From assembly GCF_907164915.1 (NCBI RefSeq), contig NC_061863.1, positions 7,122,340 through 7,186,339 of the forward strand: 64,000 nt of DNA, written 5' to 3'. Positions 26,028-37,880 of this stretch are shown piece after piece. Under the pieces are notes generated by a model. It searched no databases. It was not told the origin of the DNA and was given only the letters and a program-made list of their open reading frames with translations. The stretch is from Impatiens glandulifera. Taxonomy: Eukaryota; Streptophyta; Magnoliopsida; Ericales; Balsaminaceae. The position numbers and the translations under genes are program-made. The number at the start of each line of letters is the position of its first letter. Position 1 is the first letter of the stretch.

Positions 26028-28033
26028 ATAACTTTTAGATATTTTAATATAAATTTATTACATTTTTTTAATATAATTTAAAATATAACAAATAAAATGT
26101 ATTGAAAAAATCTTACCGATTGAACAACATAATTAAGAAATAAGCTAATGAAAATGAAAAGTTTATTATAATTTATTTAAATATAAAGCCATCAAAAATT
26201 AGTTATAAGTCATATCAATTATGAGAGAGTATATCTTGATAATGTATCATAATAGAGAGACAAATAAGACCTAGATGTTTCAACTTCATATTTTTTTCGG
26301 TTAATTTTGATTTAACAACAGGTAAATCAGGTTTAGGTTGTTCACTAAAAACATCTTCGCAACTTTGAGCTTCTACAATAATAGTATCAACACAGGACTT
26401 TGCATAATAATATGATTTTGAACCAGACTTTGAACCAAGTTCAACAATCCCTGTTGCAATGTTATCAATTGCTACGTCGTAATCTTGAGCGCATATCTCG
26501 TACACTTCCTTCTCATTAGGATCACTTGTTTGTTTGACGATATCATTGATTTGAACGAGGGCGGTAGAAGCATATGTATTTGATGATTTTAGTAAGAGAA
26601 CTAAAAGTCCTTTAACATCTGCTTTCGCACTATCTGGATTTGATTTTAGAGTAGAAATACAAAGATCGGAATAATCCGTCGTTTTACAAACATCAATAAT
26701 TAAGTCAGCATTCGAAAGATTATTCAAGTCAAATATGAGTGACATGATAAAGATTAACATTATGTAAATAGATCGTGATGCTTCCATTATTTCGTTTGAG
26801 AAAATTGAACATCACAACCACACATTTATTTATTTATTATGAGTAGCAATTTAATATATAAATGGAAGAATTGATACCAAATACTCAATATAGATTTTTT
26901 GTATAATTAAAAAGAATTTTAACAATTTAGAAAAGGAAAAAAATAATTAATAAACGTCCATCCTTTAGTAGAATTCTCTCAATTTTATTTGGAAGAAAAA
27001 AAAAAAAAAAAAAGTAAGTAAAAATAACTAATTGAGACTAATTGATTTGCTATTGATTAATATTTTATTCTCGATTATTTAGTAAATCAATTCGACTAAT
27101 CGATTGTTATTGATTTTTTTTATTTCCTTTTAAAGATGATACATAAATAATTCTACAAAATCATTTAAACAGGGAATGATTTATGGTATCTTTCCATTAA
27201 CTAATTTTTTTTTAAACAAATTTAAAAAGGGAAAAAATAATTAATAAATGTCTATCCTTTAGTAGATTTAGTAGATGTATTTGAATGACAAGATTTCCTT
27301 TGATTTTTATAAACAAAATATCAAATGAAAACAAAAAAGTATACTTTTAATTTCTCTATACATCAAAATCTAGTTTTAAGTCTAATTTAATAAAATAATT
27401 AATCACTTAATTTAATATATTAAATGCTTATCTATTTATATATAATAATAATAATAATTATTATTATTATTATTTTGAATTTGGATGGTTTAACGGGTCG
27501 AGAGCTGTAGTTAATTTGAATATATATATATATATAAGTAAATGAATACTTGTGTGGAATCGTGAATTAACACGTCCATAAACTTAAACGGTTAAAAATA
27601 AAATTAAAAATGATATTTGTATTTTCTTCCAAGATAGATTTGTTATTGATTTTGGTGTTTCCTTTCAAGAAAGATTGAAAAATAATTCTACAAAATGATT
27701 TAAACAGTGAATCAAATAAAATCATATAAATTGTGATTATTTGTCAATCAGTAGCAAATTTTTAATCAATTAGCAAATTAATTAATCTAATTAATTTTCT
27801 ATTGATTAATATTCCATTATTTGCTATTGATTAACATTTCATTCTCGGTCAATTAGCAAATTTAGACCAATTGACTTGCTCACTTTTGTTATTTCGTTTT
27901 GAGAGATAATTCTCCAATTTGGAAGTTAATTAATTAATGAATGATAGAGGAGAAAATAATTAATGAATGAGTTGGAAGTTAAAAAGAGTCATTAACACTT
28001 AGAAAACCAATGAAGACTATTTTTTTCTCTCCT
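26028..28033. repeat. Segmental duplication, copy B (intact PMEI block)
   Basis: Collinear with 12790-15215. The match ends at tctctcct, exactly where the CACTA element begins. Confidence 0.8.
26215..26787 (-). CDS. Pectin methylesterase/invertase inhibitor (PMEI), intact
   Basis: Single-exon, 190 aa. A signal peptide (about residues 1-27, ending LSNA) is followed by the PMEI/invertase-inhibitor four-helix domain. The two disulphide pairs expected for the family are visible: VCKTTDYSDLC near the N-terminus, then EICAQDYDVAID and AQSCEDVF. Such proteins act in the apoplast, binding pectin methylesterases or acid invertases and blocking them; which target applies cannot be told from sequence. 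Adjacent PME genes make PME the natural guess. The ATG at 26787 fits the signal peptide. It is the working paralogue of the broken copy at 13007-13578. A short upstream region separates it from the CACTA insertion at 28034. Confidence 0.88.
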   Translation of the reverse strand: MEASRSIYIMLIFIMSLIFDLNNLSNADLIIDVCKTTDYSDLCISTLKSNPDSAKADVKGLLVLLLKSSNTYASTALVQINDIVKQTSDPNEKEVYEICAQDYDVAIDNIATGIVELGSKSGSKSYYYAKSCVDTIIVEAQSCEDVFSEQPKPDLPVVKSKLTEKNMKLKHLGLICLSIMIHYQDILSHN

Positions 28034-28049
28034 CACCAATATAAAATCG

Positions 28050-28510
28050 ACCTTTACCGACGGTTTTTTCCGAAGGTTTTATAAAACTCTCCTAAATACT
28101 CCCGAGAGGAATAAATCTTACGGTATTAAAAATAGATTCCGAGAGGGGTGTAAAACCTTCGGTTTTATTAATTATTACCGAAAGTTTTTTGTAGAACTTT
28201 CGGTTTTTATCTTCCCAAAAAACCAAAAATAATTCTAAGTGTTGGATGTGGGTCAATTGCGAAGGTTTTTACAAAAACCTTCGGTTTTGCAATCTCGGAG
28301 ATTTTTAATTGCGAAGGTTATTCAAAGAACCTTCGGTTTTACCTTTTTTGAAATTCTCTTTTGCGAAGGTTTTTGGGAAAACCTTTGGTTTTGACTCAAT
28401 TAAAAATAATTCTAAGTTTGGTAATGGTTATTTCCGAAGGGTTTTTAATAAACCTTCGGTTTTGACTAATATCAAAACCGAAAATAATATGAAAACCTTC
28501 GGTATCTACC
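28050..28510. repeat. CACTA 5' subterminal repeats
   Basis: Some ten inverted pairs of cgaaggtttt and aaaaccttcgg, the type of sites bound by CACTA accessory proteins. A tataaata box at 28513-28520 and a CT-rich leader follow. Confidence 0.75.
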
Positions 28511-28906
28511 TCTATAAATACAAACCATAACCCTTCTCTTTTTCATTCCACTCTCTCCTTTCTCTCTCTCCCGCACCGCAGCCGCCTCCTCCACGCCGCT
28601 TCTCTTCTCGCGTTTAAGTTTGTTTCATTTTTTTTTTGTTTATTATTAGATTTAGATTTCTTAAGTTTATATATATATTATCTAGATTTAGGCTAGTTTA
28701 AATTATTTGTTTGTTTCAATGATTTAGATTTGTCTATACGTTATTGTTTAGATTAGATTTAGGTTAGTTTGTTAAATATATATGATTTTGTTAGATTTGT
28801 TATTTTGTTTGATTGAAGTTATATATATATATTAGAATTAGGTTACAGTTATTTTGTTTGATTAATATATATATATATATATACATATATCTGAAATGCA
28901 TTTAGG

Positions 28907-29190
28907 ATGGGTGATTCATAGAATAGTCTTCGGCGTACACCGGAGAAACTGCCTCCGTGTTACCAGAATTTGCTAGCACAAACAGAAATTGCGGCACATG
29001 AGGAAGATGTGAGACAGATGACACTGGAAATGGAGCAAATCTGATTGAGGGATGCGGAAAGAGGCCGATTGCTGAGTGAAATTAAAGCGGACAGGGCTGA
29101 AATGACCCAGAGATTAGAGAATCTCGAACAAGAACTTGTATTGTTGAGGAGTCGACTGAATCAACCACCCCTCCTCCCACCCCATCTAAT
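28907..29190 (+). pseudogene. Degenerate coiled-coil ORF related to the TNPA-like N-terminus
   Basis: After a tttag acceptor-like site the frame reads MGDS, stop, NSLRRTPEKLPPCYQNLLAQ, then an acidic and basic heptad-rich stretch (RLENLEQELVLLRSRL) interrupted by one more stop (29042). The block RRTPEKL..YQNLLAQTE matches MRKTPSKL..YQNLLAQSE at the start of the TNPA-like gene (36410 on). It appears to be a duplicated 5' exon, or the gene of a nested relative. The first stop (TAG, 28919) sits where the relative has Trp. Confidence 0.55.
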
Positions 29191-29369
29191 AATTTCTAGA
29201 TTAATTATGTGTTTATTAGTTTTCCGTACGAACGATGCCATTAATTTTTATGTGTTTTGTTTTAATATTCATGAATTATTATTATTATCTTTGGTTTGGT
29301 TTTAATATGTTGTTCATGCATTATTTTATTTTTGTTTACTTTTCACCTTTTTTAAAAAAAAACAGCATG

Positions 29370-30130
29370 GCCAAAACCGAAGGTTTATTTGAAAACCTTC
29401 GGTTTTGACCCTTGTTCAAAAAAATCTAAAAAATTTATAAGTATGGGGAAGGGTCAAAACCGAAGGTTTATTTGAAAACCTTCAATTTTGACCCTCGTTT
29501 AAAAAAATCTAAAAAATTTCTAAGTATGAGGAAGGGTAAAAACCGAAGGTTTATTTGAAAACCTTCTGTTTTGACCCTCGTTTAAAAAAATCTAAAAAAT
29601 TTCTAAGTATGGGGAAGGGTCAAAACCGAAGGTTTATTTGAAAATCTTCGGTTTTGACCCCTGTTTAAAAAAATCTGAAAATTTTCAAATAAACCTTCGG
29701 TTTTGACCCTCGTTTAAAAAAATCTGAAAATTTTCTAAGTATGGGGAAGGGTAAAAACCGAAGGTTTATTTGAAAACCTTCGGTTTTGACCCCTGTTTAA
29801 AAAAATCTGAAATTTTTCTAAGTGTGGGGAAGCGTAAAAACCGAATGTTTATTTGAAAACCTTCGGTTTTGACCCCTGTTTAAAAAAATCTGAAAATTTT
29901 CTAAGTATGGGGAAGAGTAAAAACCGAAGGTTTATTTGAAACCTTCGGTTTTGACCCCTGTTTAAAAAAATCTGAAATTTTTCTAAGTTTGGGGAAGGGT
30001 AAAAACCGAAGGTTTTCAAATAAACCTTCGGTTTTGACCCCTATTTAAAAAAATCTGAAAATTTTCTAAGTATGGGGAAGGGTAAAAGCCGAAGGTTTAT
30101 TTGAAAATCTTCGGTTTTGACACTTCCTAA
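29370..30130. repeat. Tandem hairpin repeats, about 84 bp apart
   Basis: Nine or so copies of a fold-back (aaaaccgaaggttt...aaaccttcggtttt) separated by a conserved spacer (gacccctgtttaaaaaaatc ... ctaagtatggggaagggt). Typical CACTA subterminal architecture, but internal here. Confidence 0.85.
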
Positions 30131-30189
30131 AAACATTCTGTTTAAGGTCAGGACCGAGAGGTTTTCTTATAACTTTCGGTGTTACCAAA

Positions 30190-30950
30190 TCATAATTTGG
30201 AAAATTAATTGGTTTGATACATTCCAATCTAGAATCTTAACTAATCTAATCAAGTGTGTGTTATTTTTAAAAAATTAAGATTGTGTTTAATTTTAAAATG
30301 TTTATGATTGTGTTTGATTATATAAAGAATTGTATTTATATGTTTGTGTTTATGATGACATAAATGTGTATAAAGTTTGATCATATGGCTTATGTAATGT
30401 GTTAAGGTTATTAAATGTGTTAAATTAATAATGTTCAAAGTCATTAGAAGATTAAAACCAATTAATTTAACAATTTGTGAAATGGTAATTCCGAGAGTTT
30501 AGAGTAAAACTTTCGGAAATACCCATAAAAACTGAAAGTTTTATGATTAACTCTCGGAATTACTATGTCACAAATTGTTAAATTAATTGGTTTTTTTGTT
30601 ATAATCTAGACTCCTAACTAATATTATCAAGTGTGTGTTTTATTTGAAAATTTTAGATTGTGTTTAATGTTAAAATGTTCAAGAATGTGTTTGATCATAA
30701 AGAGAAATGTATATGAATGTTTATGTAGGATTATCCTATGTATTTGTGTAATGTTTGATCATATGGATTGAGAAATGTTTTAAGGATATCAAATGTGTTA
30801 AATTAATGTTGTTCAACGTTATTAGAAAGTGAGAAACCAAATAATTTAACAATTTGTCATGTTGTAAAACCGAAAGTTAAATATATAACTTCCGGAAATA
30901 TGCATAAAAAACGACAGATTTACCAAAACCTCTCGGTTTTGTGTATTTAA
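30190..30950. repeat. Direct repeat of ~370 bp inside the CACTA element
   Basis: Two copies (about 30190-30570 and 30590-30950) share aattaattggttt, aatcaagtgtgtgtt, tgtgtttaat and gtgttaaattaat in order. Each ends in an accgaaag/ctttcgg fold-back. Confidence 0.7.
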
Positions 30951-30959
30951 ATTTAATTG

Positions 30960-31140
30960 TAAAAATGTAAAAAATAATCAAAACCGAGAGTTATATGAAA
31001 ACTCTCGGAATTTAAACAATCAAAAACCGAGAGTTTTCATATAACTCTCGGTTTTGATTATTTTAATAAAAACCGAGAGTTATATACAAACTCTCGGAAT
31101 TAATTAAATAAAAACCGAGAGTTTTCATATAACTCTCGGG
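30960..31140. repeat. Fold-back repeats of a second sequence class
   Basis: Alternating aaaaccgagagtt and aactctcgg words form four or five hairpins. The motif (gagag) differs from the gaagg class at 28-30 kb. Confidence 0.7.
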
Positions 31141-31149
31141 AATCACCTA

Positions 31150-31430
31150 TTTAATTAAAAAAAACCTTCTTTTTCTCTTTTCCCCGTTTCTTCTCCCTAT
31201 TCACTTTCTCTCTCCCGCCGCTTCTCTTCGCCAGCGCCGCCAACAAGAATCCCCCGCCATCCGATCGACGACTCCCTCCGGCTGAAGAAGACGACGCCGC
31301 CCGTAGAAGACAACGCCGCCAAGACGCCACCCTTGTTGAAGCCGCGAAGACGCCTCTCCGGTTGAAGATCTATCGCGGATCCGGTTGAAGAACTGTCGTC
31401 GCGCCTCCGCCGTCCATCTGATTGAAGGTC
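31150..31430 (+). promoter_or_regulatory. CT-rich leader of the transposase transcript (candidate)
   Basis: A CT-rich then GC-rich stretch (31170-31420), similar in style to the leader at 28530-28610. It is followed by long introns with GT-rich repeats and leads into the TNP2 gene. Confidence 0.4.
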
Positions 31431-31679
31431 AGTTTCAAACTTTTAGGATTATTTAGATATATTAGTGTTATATATGTTAGATTTTAGGGTTAGTTTTTAG
31501 GATTTTTTAGATTTAGGAATTATTAATGTTATTATTGAATCTGATTGGTTATATATGTTAGATTAATGTTATATATGTTAGATTTGGTTTGTATATGTTA
31601 GATTTGGTTTGTAATTGTTAGATTTATGTTGATTTATGTTATATTTTGTTTAATTTAGGATTATGGTTTAAAATTGGTT

Positions 31680-32095
31680 TTTATTAGTTTAGATTGGTTT
31701 GATTTTGGTTTGATTGAGGTTTGATTTTGGTTTGATTTAGATTAGATTGGTTTCATGTTGGTTTGATTTAGGTTGGATTGGTTTGATGTTAGTTTGATTT
31801 TGGTTTGATTGAGGTTTGATTTTGGTTTGATTTAGGTTAGATTGGTTTGATTTTGGTTTGATTGAGGTTTGATTTTGGTTTGATTTAGGTTAGATTGGTT
31901 TGATGTTAGTTTGATTTTGGTTTGATTGAGGTTTGAGTTAGGTTAGATTGGTTTGATGTTGGTTTGATTTTGGTTTGATTGAGGTTTCATTTTAGTTTGA
32001 TTTAGGTTATATTGGTTTGATTGAGGTTAGATTTTGGTTTGATTTAGGTTAGATTGGTTTAATGTTGGTTTGATTGTAGTTTGTTTTTGGTTATA
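31680..32095. repeat. Minisatellite in the leader intron
   Basis: Repeated words ttggtttgatttaggttaga and gattgaggtttgattttgg, units of roughly 60 bp, about six or seven degenerate copies. Confidence 0.75.
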
Positions 32096-32319
32096 TTGAG
32101 TTACATTTATGTATAATATGTTTTATATTGAGTTTGATTATATTTATTGTTATCAGGTTTCATCCACCGTCTAGTGAAGATTGTCGAGCTTCCTCCACCT
32201 TCAGCCGCCTCCTCCACCGGTGCCGCCGGCACAACTGCTAAATAAGGTAAGTTTTAAATGTTTTTAATGAATGAATGAATTGAATTGAATGAATGAATGA
32301 ATTAGAATTGAATTGTTTG

Positions 32320-32860
32320 GATTAGATTGGATTTTAGGTATAAATTGAATTGTGTATGATTGAAATAGTGTTGGATTAGATTTGAATTAAACTTAGGTAT
32401 GAATTTTGTATGAATGAATTAGATTTTAGGTGAGAATTACATTGTTTTGATTAGATTGGATTTTAGGTATGAATTGTGTATGATTGAAATACTATTGAAT
32501 TTGATTTGATTTTAAGTTAGGTATTAATTATGTATGAATGAATTAGATTTTAGGTGAGAATTAAATTGTTTTGATTAGATTGGATTTTAGGTATGAATTG
32601 TGTATGATTGAAATAGTGTTGAATTATATTTGATTTGAAGTTAGGTATTAATTATGTAAGAATGAATTAGATTTTAGGTGAGAATTGAATTGTTTTGATT
32701 AGATTGAATTTTAGGTATGAATTGTGTATGATTGAAATAGTGTTGAATTATATTTGATTTGAAGTTAGGTATTAATTATGTATGAATGAATTAGATTTTA
32801 GGTGAGAATTACATTGTTTTGATTAGATTGGATTTTAGGTATGATTGAAATATTGTTGGA
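32320..32860. repeat. ~125-bp tandem repeat in the second leader intron
   Basis: Four to five copies containing ttgttttgattagattggat, ttttaggtatgaattgtgta and atgaatgaattagatttt in fixed order. Confidence 0.8.
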
Positions 32861-32955
32861 TTAGAAACAATTTTAGGTTAGATTTATTATAAGATAAATG
32901 AAAGTCTAATTAAGTAAATTAGACTTAATTAGATTTATTAGATTGGATTAGTCTA

Positions 32956-35900
32956 ATGCGGGTTGTTTACCATTTTATTAGAAATATGGAAGTACCCAAT
33001 AAAAGCTGGATGACCTTACGTCGAGATCATCCAGATTACGAGGAAGGTGTTGACAAATTCCTCGAGTATGCTGTTAGGAATACATCCCGACAAACCGTGA
33101 AATGTCCCTGCGTGAAATGCTTGAACACGCCGTTTATGGAAATAGACGAAGTGAAGACTCACATCATCGTTTATGGAATAAATGTTCATTATGAGTATTG
33201 ATATTTTCATGGAGAAAAGAGACGTACTACTCAAGTGGTTAATGACGATGTCGATGAAGATGTCGATGACTTAGATGATGATGGTGATGATGACGATGAT
33301 CAGTCGGAGGATGCCGTGCCGGAATTCAACAATGCGAGACAAGAGATGAATAATATAGTTAATGAAGAGGTCAATGAAGAACGTTATATGCACGAATTTA
33401 TAAACGATATGTTCCCCAATGTTAATGATGTTCCGAGCAACGATGAACCAGTCGAAGATGCGCATAGATTTTATAAATTGATTGATGATTGCAAACGGCC
33501 ATTGTATGAATGTGCTCGAATAACGAAATCATCGGCACTACTGAAACTACTTCACATAAAAAATGTATGTCAATGGACAAATTCATCATTTGATATTTTG
33601 CTGCGTCTGTTTAAAGACTACATATTACCGATTGACGCTCAATTGCCAAACTCATACTACGAAAGTAAAAAATTCATTACTGATATCGGGCTTAAATATG
33701 ACAAGATAGACGCATGTAAGAACAACTGTATGCTATTTTGGAAGGACGACAAAAATGAAGATTTTTGTAGAGTTTGCGATCTTTCAAGATGGAAAGTCGA
33801 CCAAACAAGTGGGACAGTTCGAGAGAAGAAAAATGGGAAATTCATTCCAAAAAAGGTGTTGAGATATTTCCCTTTAATACCAAGACTGCAAAGACTATAC
33901 ATGTCCTCAAAACGGCTCCAATGATGAGATGACATAAAGAAGGAAGAGTTGATAGTGATACGTTGAGATATCCCACTGATTCCTTAACTTGGAAAACGTT
34001 TGATGAAAATTATACAGATTTTGCATCGGAAACTCGAAACGTAAGATTGGGTTTATCAAGCGATGGGTTTCAACCATTTGCAAATGGGAAAAAATCATAC
34101 AGTGTTTGGCCGGTTATTCTCGTTTCTTATAATGTGTCACCCACGACTTGAATGGATTCTAGCAATTTCATTTTATCTATGTTAATTCCGGGTTCAAAGA
34201 GTCCGGGAGATGCAATTGACATATTTCTCCAGCCATTGATCGAAGAGTTGCATGAACTGTGGCAAACTGGTGTGAAAACGTTTGATGCACACACCTCGCA
34301 ATACTTTAACATGCGAGCGACGCTGTTGTGTACCATTAACGACTTTCCCGCCTATGCGAATTTATCAGGCTGGAGTACGAAAGGTAAATTCGCCTGTCCT
34401 TGTTGTAACAACGACACAGTATCTCTTCGATTGGTTCATGGTTCTAAACAAAGTTACTTGGGTCATAGACGCTTCCTTCCACCGAAGCACAAATACAGAA
34501 GGGATAAAGAGTCGTTTGATGGTCGAACTGATTATAGAGATCCCCCTAGATTGTTAACGGGGCAAGAAAGTTACAAGCAAGCACGAGACCTAGAAGACAT
34601 AATTCTTAGTACGGATCTGAGCAAGAGAACCAAGATATATCATGAAACGCGGGGAGACAATTGGAACAAACTTAGCATTTTCTTCCGTTTGCCTTATTGA
34701 AAATCACTATTATTGAGACATAATTTGGATGTGATGCATATTGAGAAAAATATTTGTGATAGCGTGTTGGGAACAATAATGAATGTGAAAGAGAAGACTA
34801 AGGATGGTCCTAAAGCCCGTAAAGACTTACAACTCTTAGGCATAAAATCATGGTTACACCCTATAAATGATGAAGGAGTTGTTCATTATCCAGAAGCGCC
34901 TTTCACTTTGACATCTGAAAATAAAAAACGTCTTTGTAACTTCTTGAAAGATCTCAAGTTTCCTGATGGTTTTTGCTCAAATATCGGCGGTTGTGTAAAT
35001 TTGGAAAAGAAAAAGATTTCGGGATTAAAGAGTCATGATTGTCACATTTTATTGGAATATCTTATTCCTTTAGAAACTCGTGGATTACTTCCAGATAATG
35101 TGTATGATGCGTTAGTAAATCTGTCTCGTTTCTTTCGGTTGTTGTGCTTCAAAGAGTTAATTCAAGAGGACCTCGAACAATTGTACACGGATATTACATT
35201 GACACTTTGCAAATTTGAAATGATTTTTCCGCCGTCAATCTTCGACATCATGATGCATCTCCCGGTTCACTTGTCATTTGAGGCTTTGCTTGGAGGACCT
35301 GTTCAGTATCGATGGATGTATCCGTTTGAACATTACATGGGTACAATGAAAAGATATTTGCGGAATAATAACCACCCCGAAGCCTCTATAAACGAGAGCT
35401 ATCTTGTTAATGAGAGTATTAGTTTATGTGCCAGGTATATGGAGGAAGAAGAGCAAGAAAATGCACAACCTGAAATCTCGGGCATTTCAATATTTGCATT
35501 GTTGGAAGACCTATCTAACGAAAAAGTATACAACTTGGATTATATCGATCGAGTGACAACTCATTCTTACATTTTGAAAAATTGTCCCGAAGCAGAACCT
35601 TTTTACATGTAAGATTCTATGTTGCTGTTACTAATTAGCATTAAAGAGTGTGCTATTTAATATTCGATCTATTTGCAGAGATTATCTGCAGTATTGCAAT
35701 AACAACGAGTCCAGTGGAGAAACGTTTGCCGCCTATTTCAAGCATCGAGTGAGTAAATTATAAACCATATATTCTAACTCTTTTTATTCATTTTAACAAC
35801 TTCATTTCGGATACATATATAGGTCGCCCATTTATCAGAATTTAACGACATATCAAGAGACCTCAAGATCTTAGGAGAAGGTCCAAGTATGTACTCGTCT

Positions 35901-36305
35901 ATGTATGTTTGGTTTAAAGTAAACGGATACAAATTCTGTACAGAAAAACACGACGAAGGTTTGACCACTCAAAATAGTGAGGTGGTTGTTGAGGGGTACA
36001 ACGGGTCTGAAACTATGTCATACTACGGAGTTTTAACGGATATAATCGAAGTACAATATTTTTCTCACAAACGAGTTGTTTTATTCAAGTGTAAGTGGTT
36101 TGATACACATTCGGGGGAACTAGGAGTGAAAGTGGATAAATATGGCTTCGTAAGTGTAAATGTAAACCGAATTTTGAAAATCAAAAGTCAAGACCCGTAT
36201 ATATTGACGAGTCAAGCGAAACAAGTATTCTACGCCCCTGATATGTCCGCCCGACCCGGTTGGAAGATTGTGACAAAAACAAAACCGCGGTTTACAAACA
36301 TATAG
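32956..36305 (+). pseudogene. TNP2-type CACTA transposase (decayed)
   Basis: The main block runs 32956-35608, with further exons at 35679-35748 and 35823-36305. It begins with a transposase-associated domain (KCPCVKCLN), then an acidic stretch. The TNP2 core follows, with blocks FASETRNVRLGLSSDGF, LIPGSKSPGDAIDIFLQPL, NLSGWSTKGKFACPCC and DVMHIEKNIC, and a DUF4218-like region (GGPVQYRWMYPFEHYMG). The last exon looks like the DUF4216 domain. The protein would cut and paste the element. It is dead: TGA stops at 33199, 33930, 34149 and 34698 all fall where relatives have Trp, and one base is missing near 33910. Otherwise collinear. Confidence 0.9.
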
Positions 36306-36409
36306 TTCAGATTAATTAATTAGGTAGATTTATATTTTTTACTTTATATTCGTTATTATTACTACTTCATTTCAATTATTCGCTCATTTATTAATGGTAT
36401 GCATTCAGA

Positions 36410-37880
36410 ATGTCTGAAGGTCGTAAAGAAACTTGGAAGAGTATGAGGAAAACACCCAGCAAATTGTTAAAGCCATACCAGAACTTACTTGCCCAATCAG
36501 AGAACCTAAGGCTCCGAGGAACGTCTTCTAGAGACCAACCACCTATTGATGTGGTCCCGATAGCTACTGCTCCCCCAACAGACGAGGATGTTGAGGCTAT
36601 GGAGCTCGAAGAGTTTATAGAGAGCACATTTGTTGATATGGTGGATGACGATGAGGCTGAAGACGAGGGTCTCGAGGAGCCTATCGAGCAGGATGACGAG
36701 GAGGAGCACGGTTCCACTCCCGACCCATCATCGACAGATAACTCGTTTACAAATTAGTTATTTTTCAATTGATTCACATATCTAATTATGATTTTGATAA
36801 TTTTGAAGAATCTTCTACCCGCAAGAGACGGGGAAGAACAAGAATATTGCGCTGTCTAAGAGGGTAGCGGGGACAAGGATTCCTCTTACGTTTAGAGAGA
36901 AGGATGGGAGGCTAGGCGGTACAGACGTGGGAAGAACACGGTGGTCTAGACATGTGGGATCGATTATCCGGGACCCCGCAGCCGTCTCACACCGTCTTCT
37001 AAAGTGGAAGGCATTAAGTGCAGACCAATTGGATTCACTTTGGACTGCTATCAAGGTAATACTTATTACTTGATTATACATTACGTCATTAAATAATTAT
37101 TTTTAACATTTGAATGTTATTTTTTTCAGGATCCGTTCGAAGCTACTAATGGTGATATTGAGTCTTTTCGAAAGACCGGATTGGGATACGCCAATCAAAT
37201 ATGGGATAGATGGCGGTCAGATTTGAACAAGGCATATATCCGCGTTCACAAAGGAGACGAGGCGGCGGTACTGGCCAATCCTCCATCAGACTATGATCGA
37301 GATGATTGAGAGTTTGTGTGTCGCAACCATTTCTTCACGGAAAGATTTAAGGTACGGTTTCATAATTCAAATAAAAGTTGATATTAATTAATCTAACTTC
37401 ATTTTTTATTTCAAATACAGAAAAACAGTCGTACAAATATTATTAACAGAAAGAAGCTGAAATTCCCACATCGTACGGGAAGTAGACCGTTTGCACAAAT
37501 TGAAGAAAAGTTGGTAAGTACATTATTTGTAATAATTTAATCTAAAGATTGTTATTAATTATATAAATCATTTATTTGAACAGGCGATTAAAATAGGACG
37601 GGCACCGTTTGTCATTGAAGTATTCAAGAGGACCCGTACCCCAAAACCGACAAAAGAAAACCTAACACCCGTCCCGGACGAACACATGTAAGAGAAAATT
37701 GTAAGTGAATTGAATATGCCTAGTTTTTTATTATAGAAATGATACTTTATTTCAATTGTGCAGGTTGAGATGGAGGAGGTTGTTAGTAACGAACCTGAAA
37801 TATCGGATTTTGAATTGACGGAGAGGGTGTTCGGACAACAAAAACACGGGGTAGTGTTCGGAATGGGATCAGGCGTCCGG
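36410..37880 (+). pseudogene. TNPA/Ptta-type CACTA accessory gene, 3' truncated
   Basis: Exon-like blocks: 36410-36757 (MSEGRKETW..., acidic tail), about 36808-37055, 37131-37351, 37421-37513, 37584-37700 and 37764-37880. The middle blocks carry the plant En/Spm transposase pattern (SKRVAGTRIPLTF, IRDPAAVSHRLLKW, NQIWDRWRSDLNKAY). The last encodes ELTERVFGQQKHGVVFGMGS, matching the conserved end of that family (VFG...G...G.G). A TGA at 37307 replaces a usual Trp, and a TAA lies at 37689. The first-to-second block junction is unclear. The reading stops at PME-derived DNA, so the natural C-terminus is missing. Confidence 0.8.

Larger units (their letters stand above)
28034..37880 (+). mobile_element. 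CACTA (En/Spm) DNA transposon, right end lost
   Basis: Starts CACCAATATAAAATCGACC, a mutated CACTA terminus, followed by subterminal accgacgg and ccgaagg repeats. It contains a TNP2-type transposase gene and a TNPA/Ptta-type gene in the plus orientation, the standard content of plant CACTA elements. No right TIR is present: the second gene is cut within its last exon at 37880 and satellite DNA follows. The empty site is visible in the copy-A duplication near 15213. Multiple stops make it non-autonomous now. Confidence 0.88.

Noticed and set aside
33199..37309. UGA read as tryptophan in the transposase
   Set aside because: Most Trp codons are still TGG. There is also a frameshift, a TAA and a TAG at a Trp position, so ordinary decay explains the pattern better.
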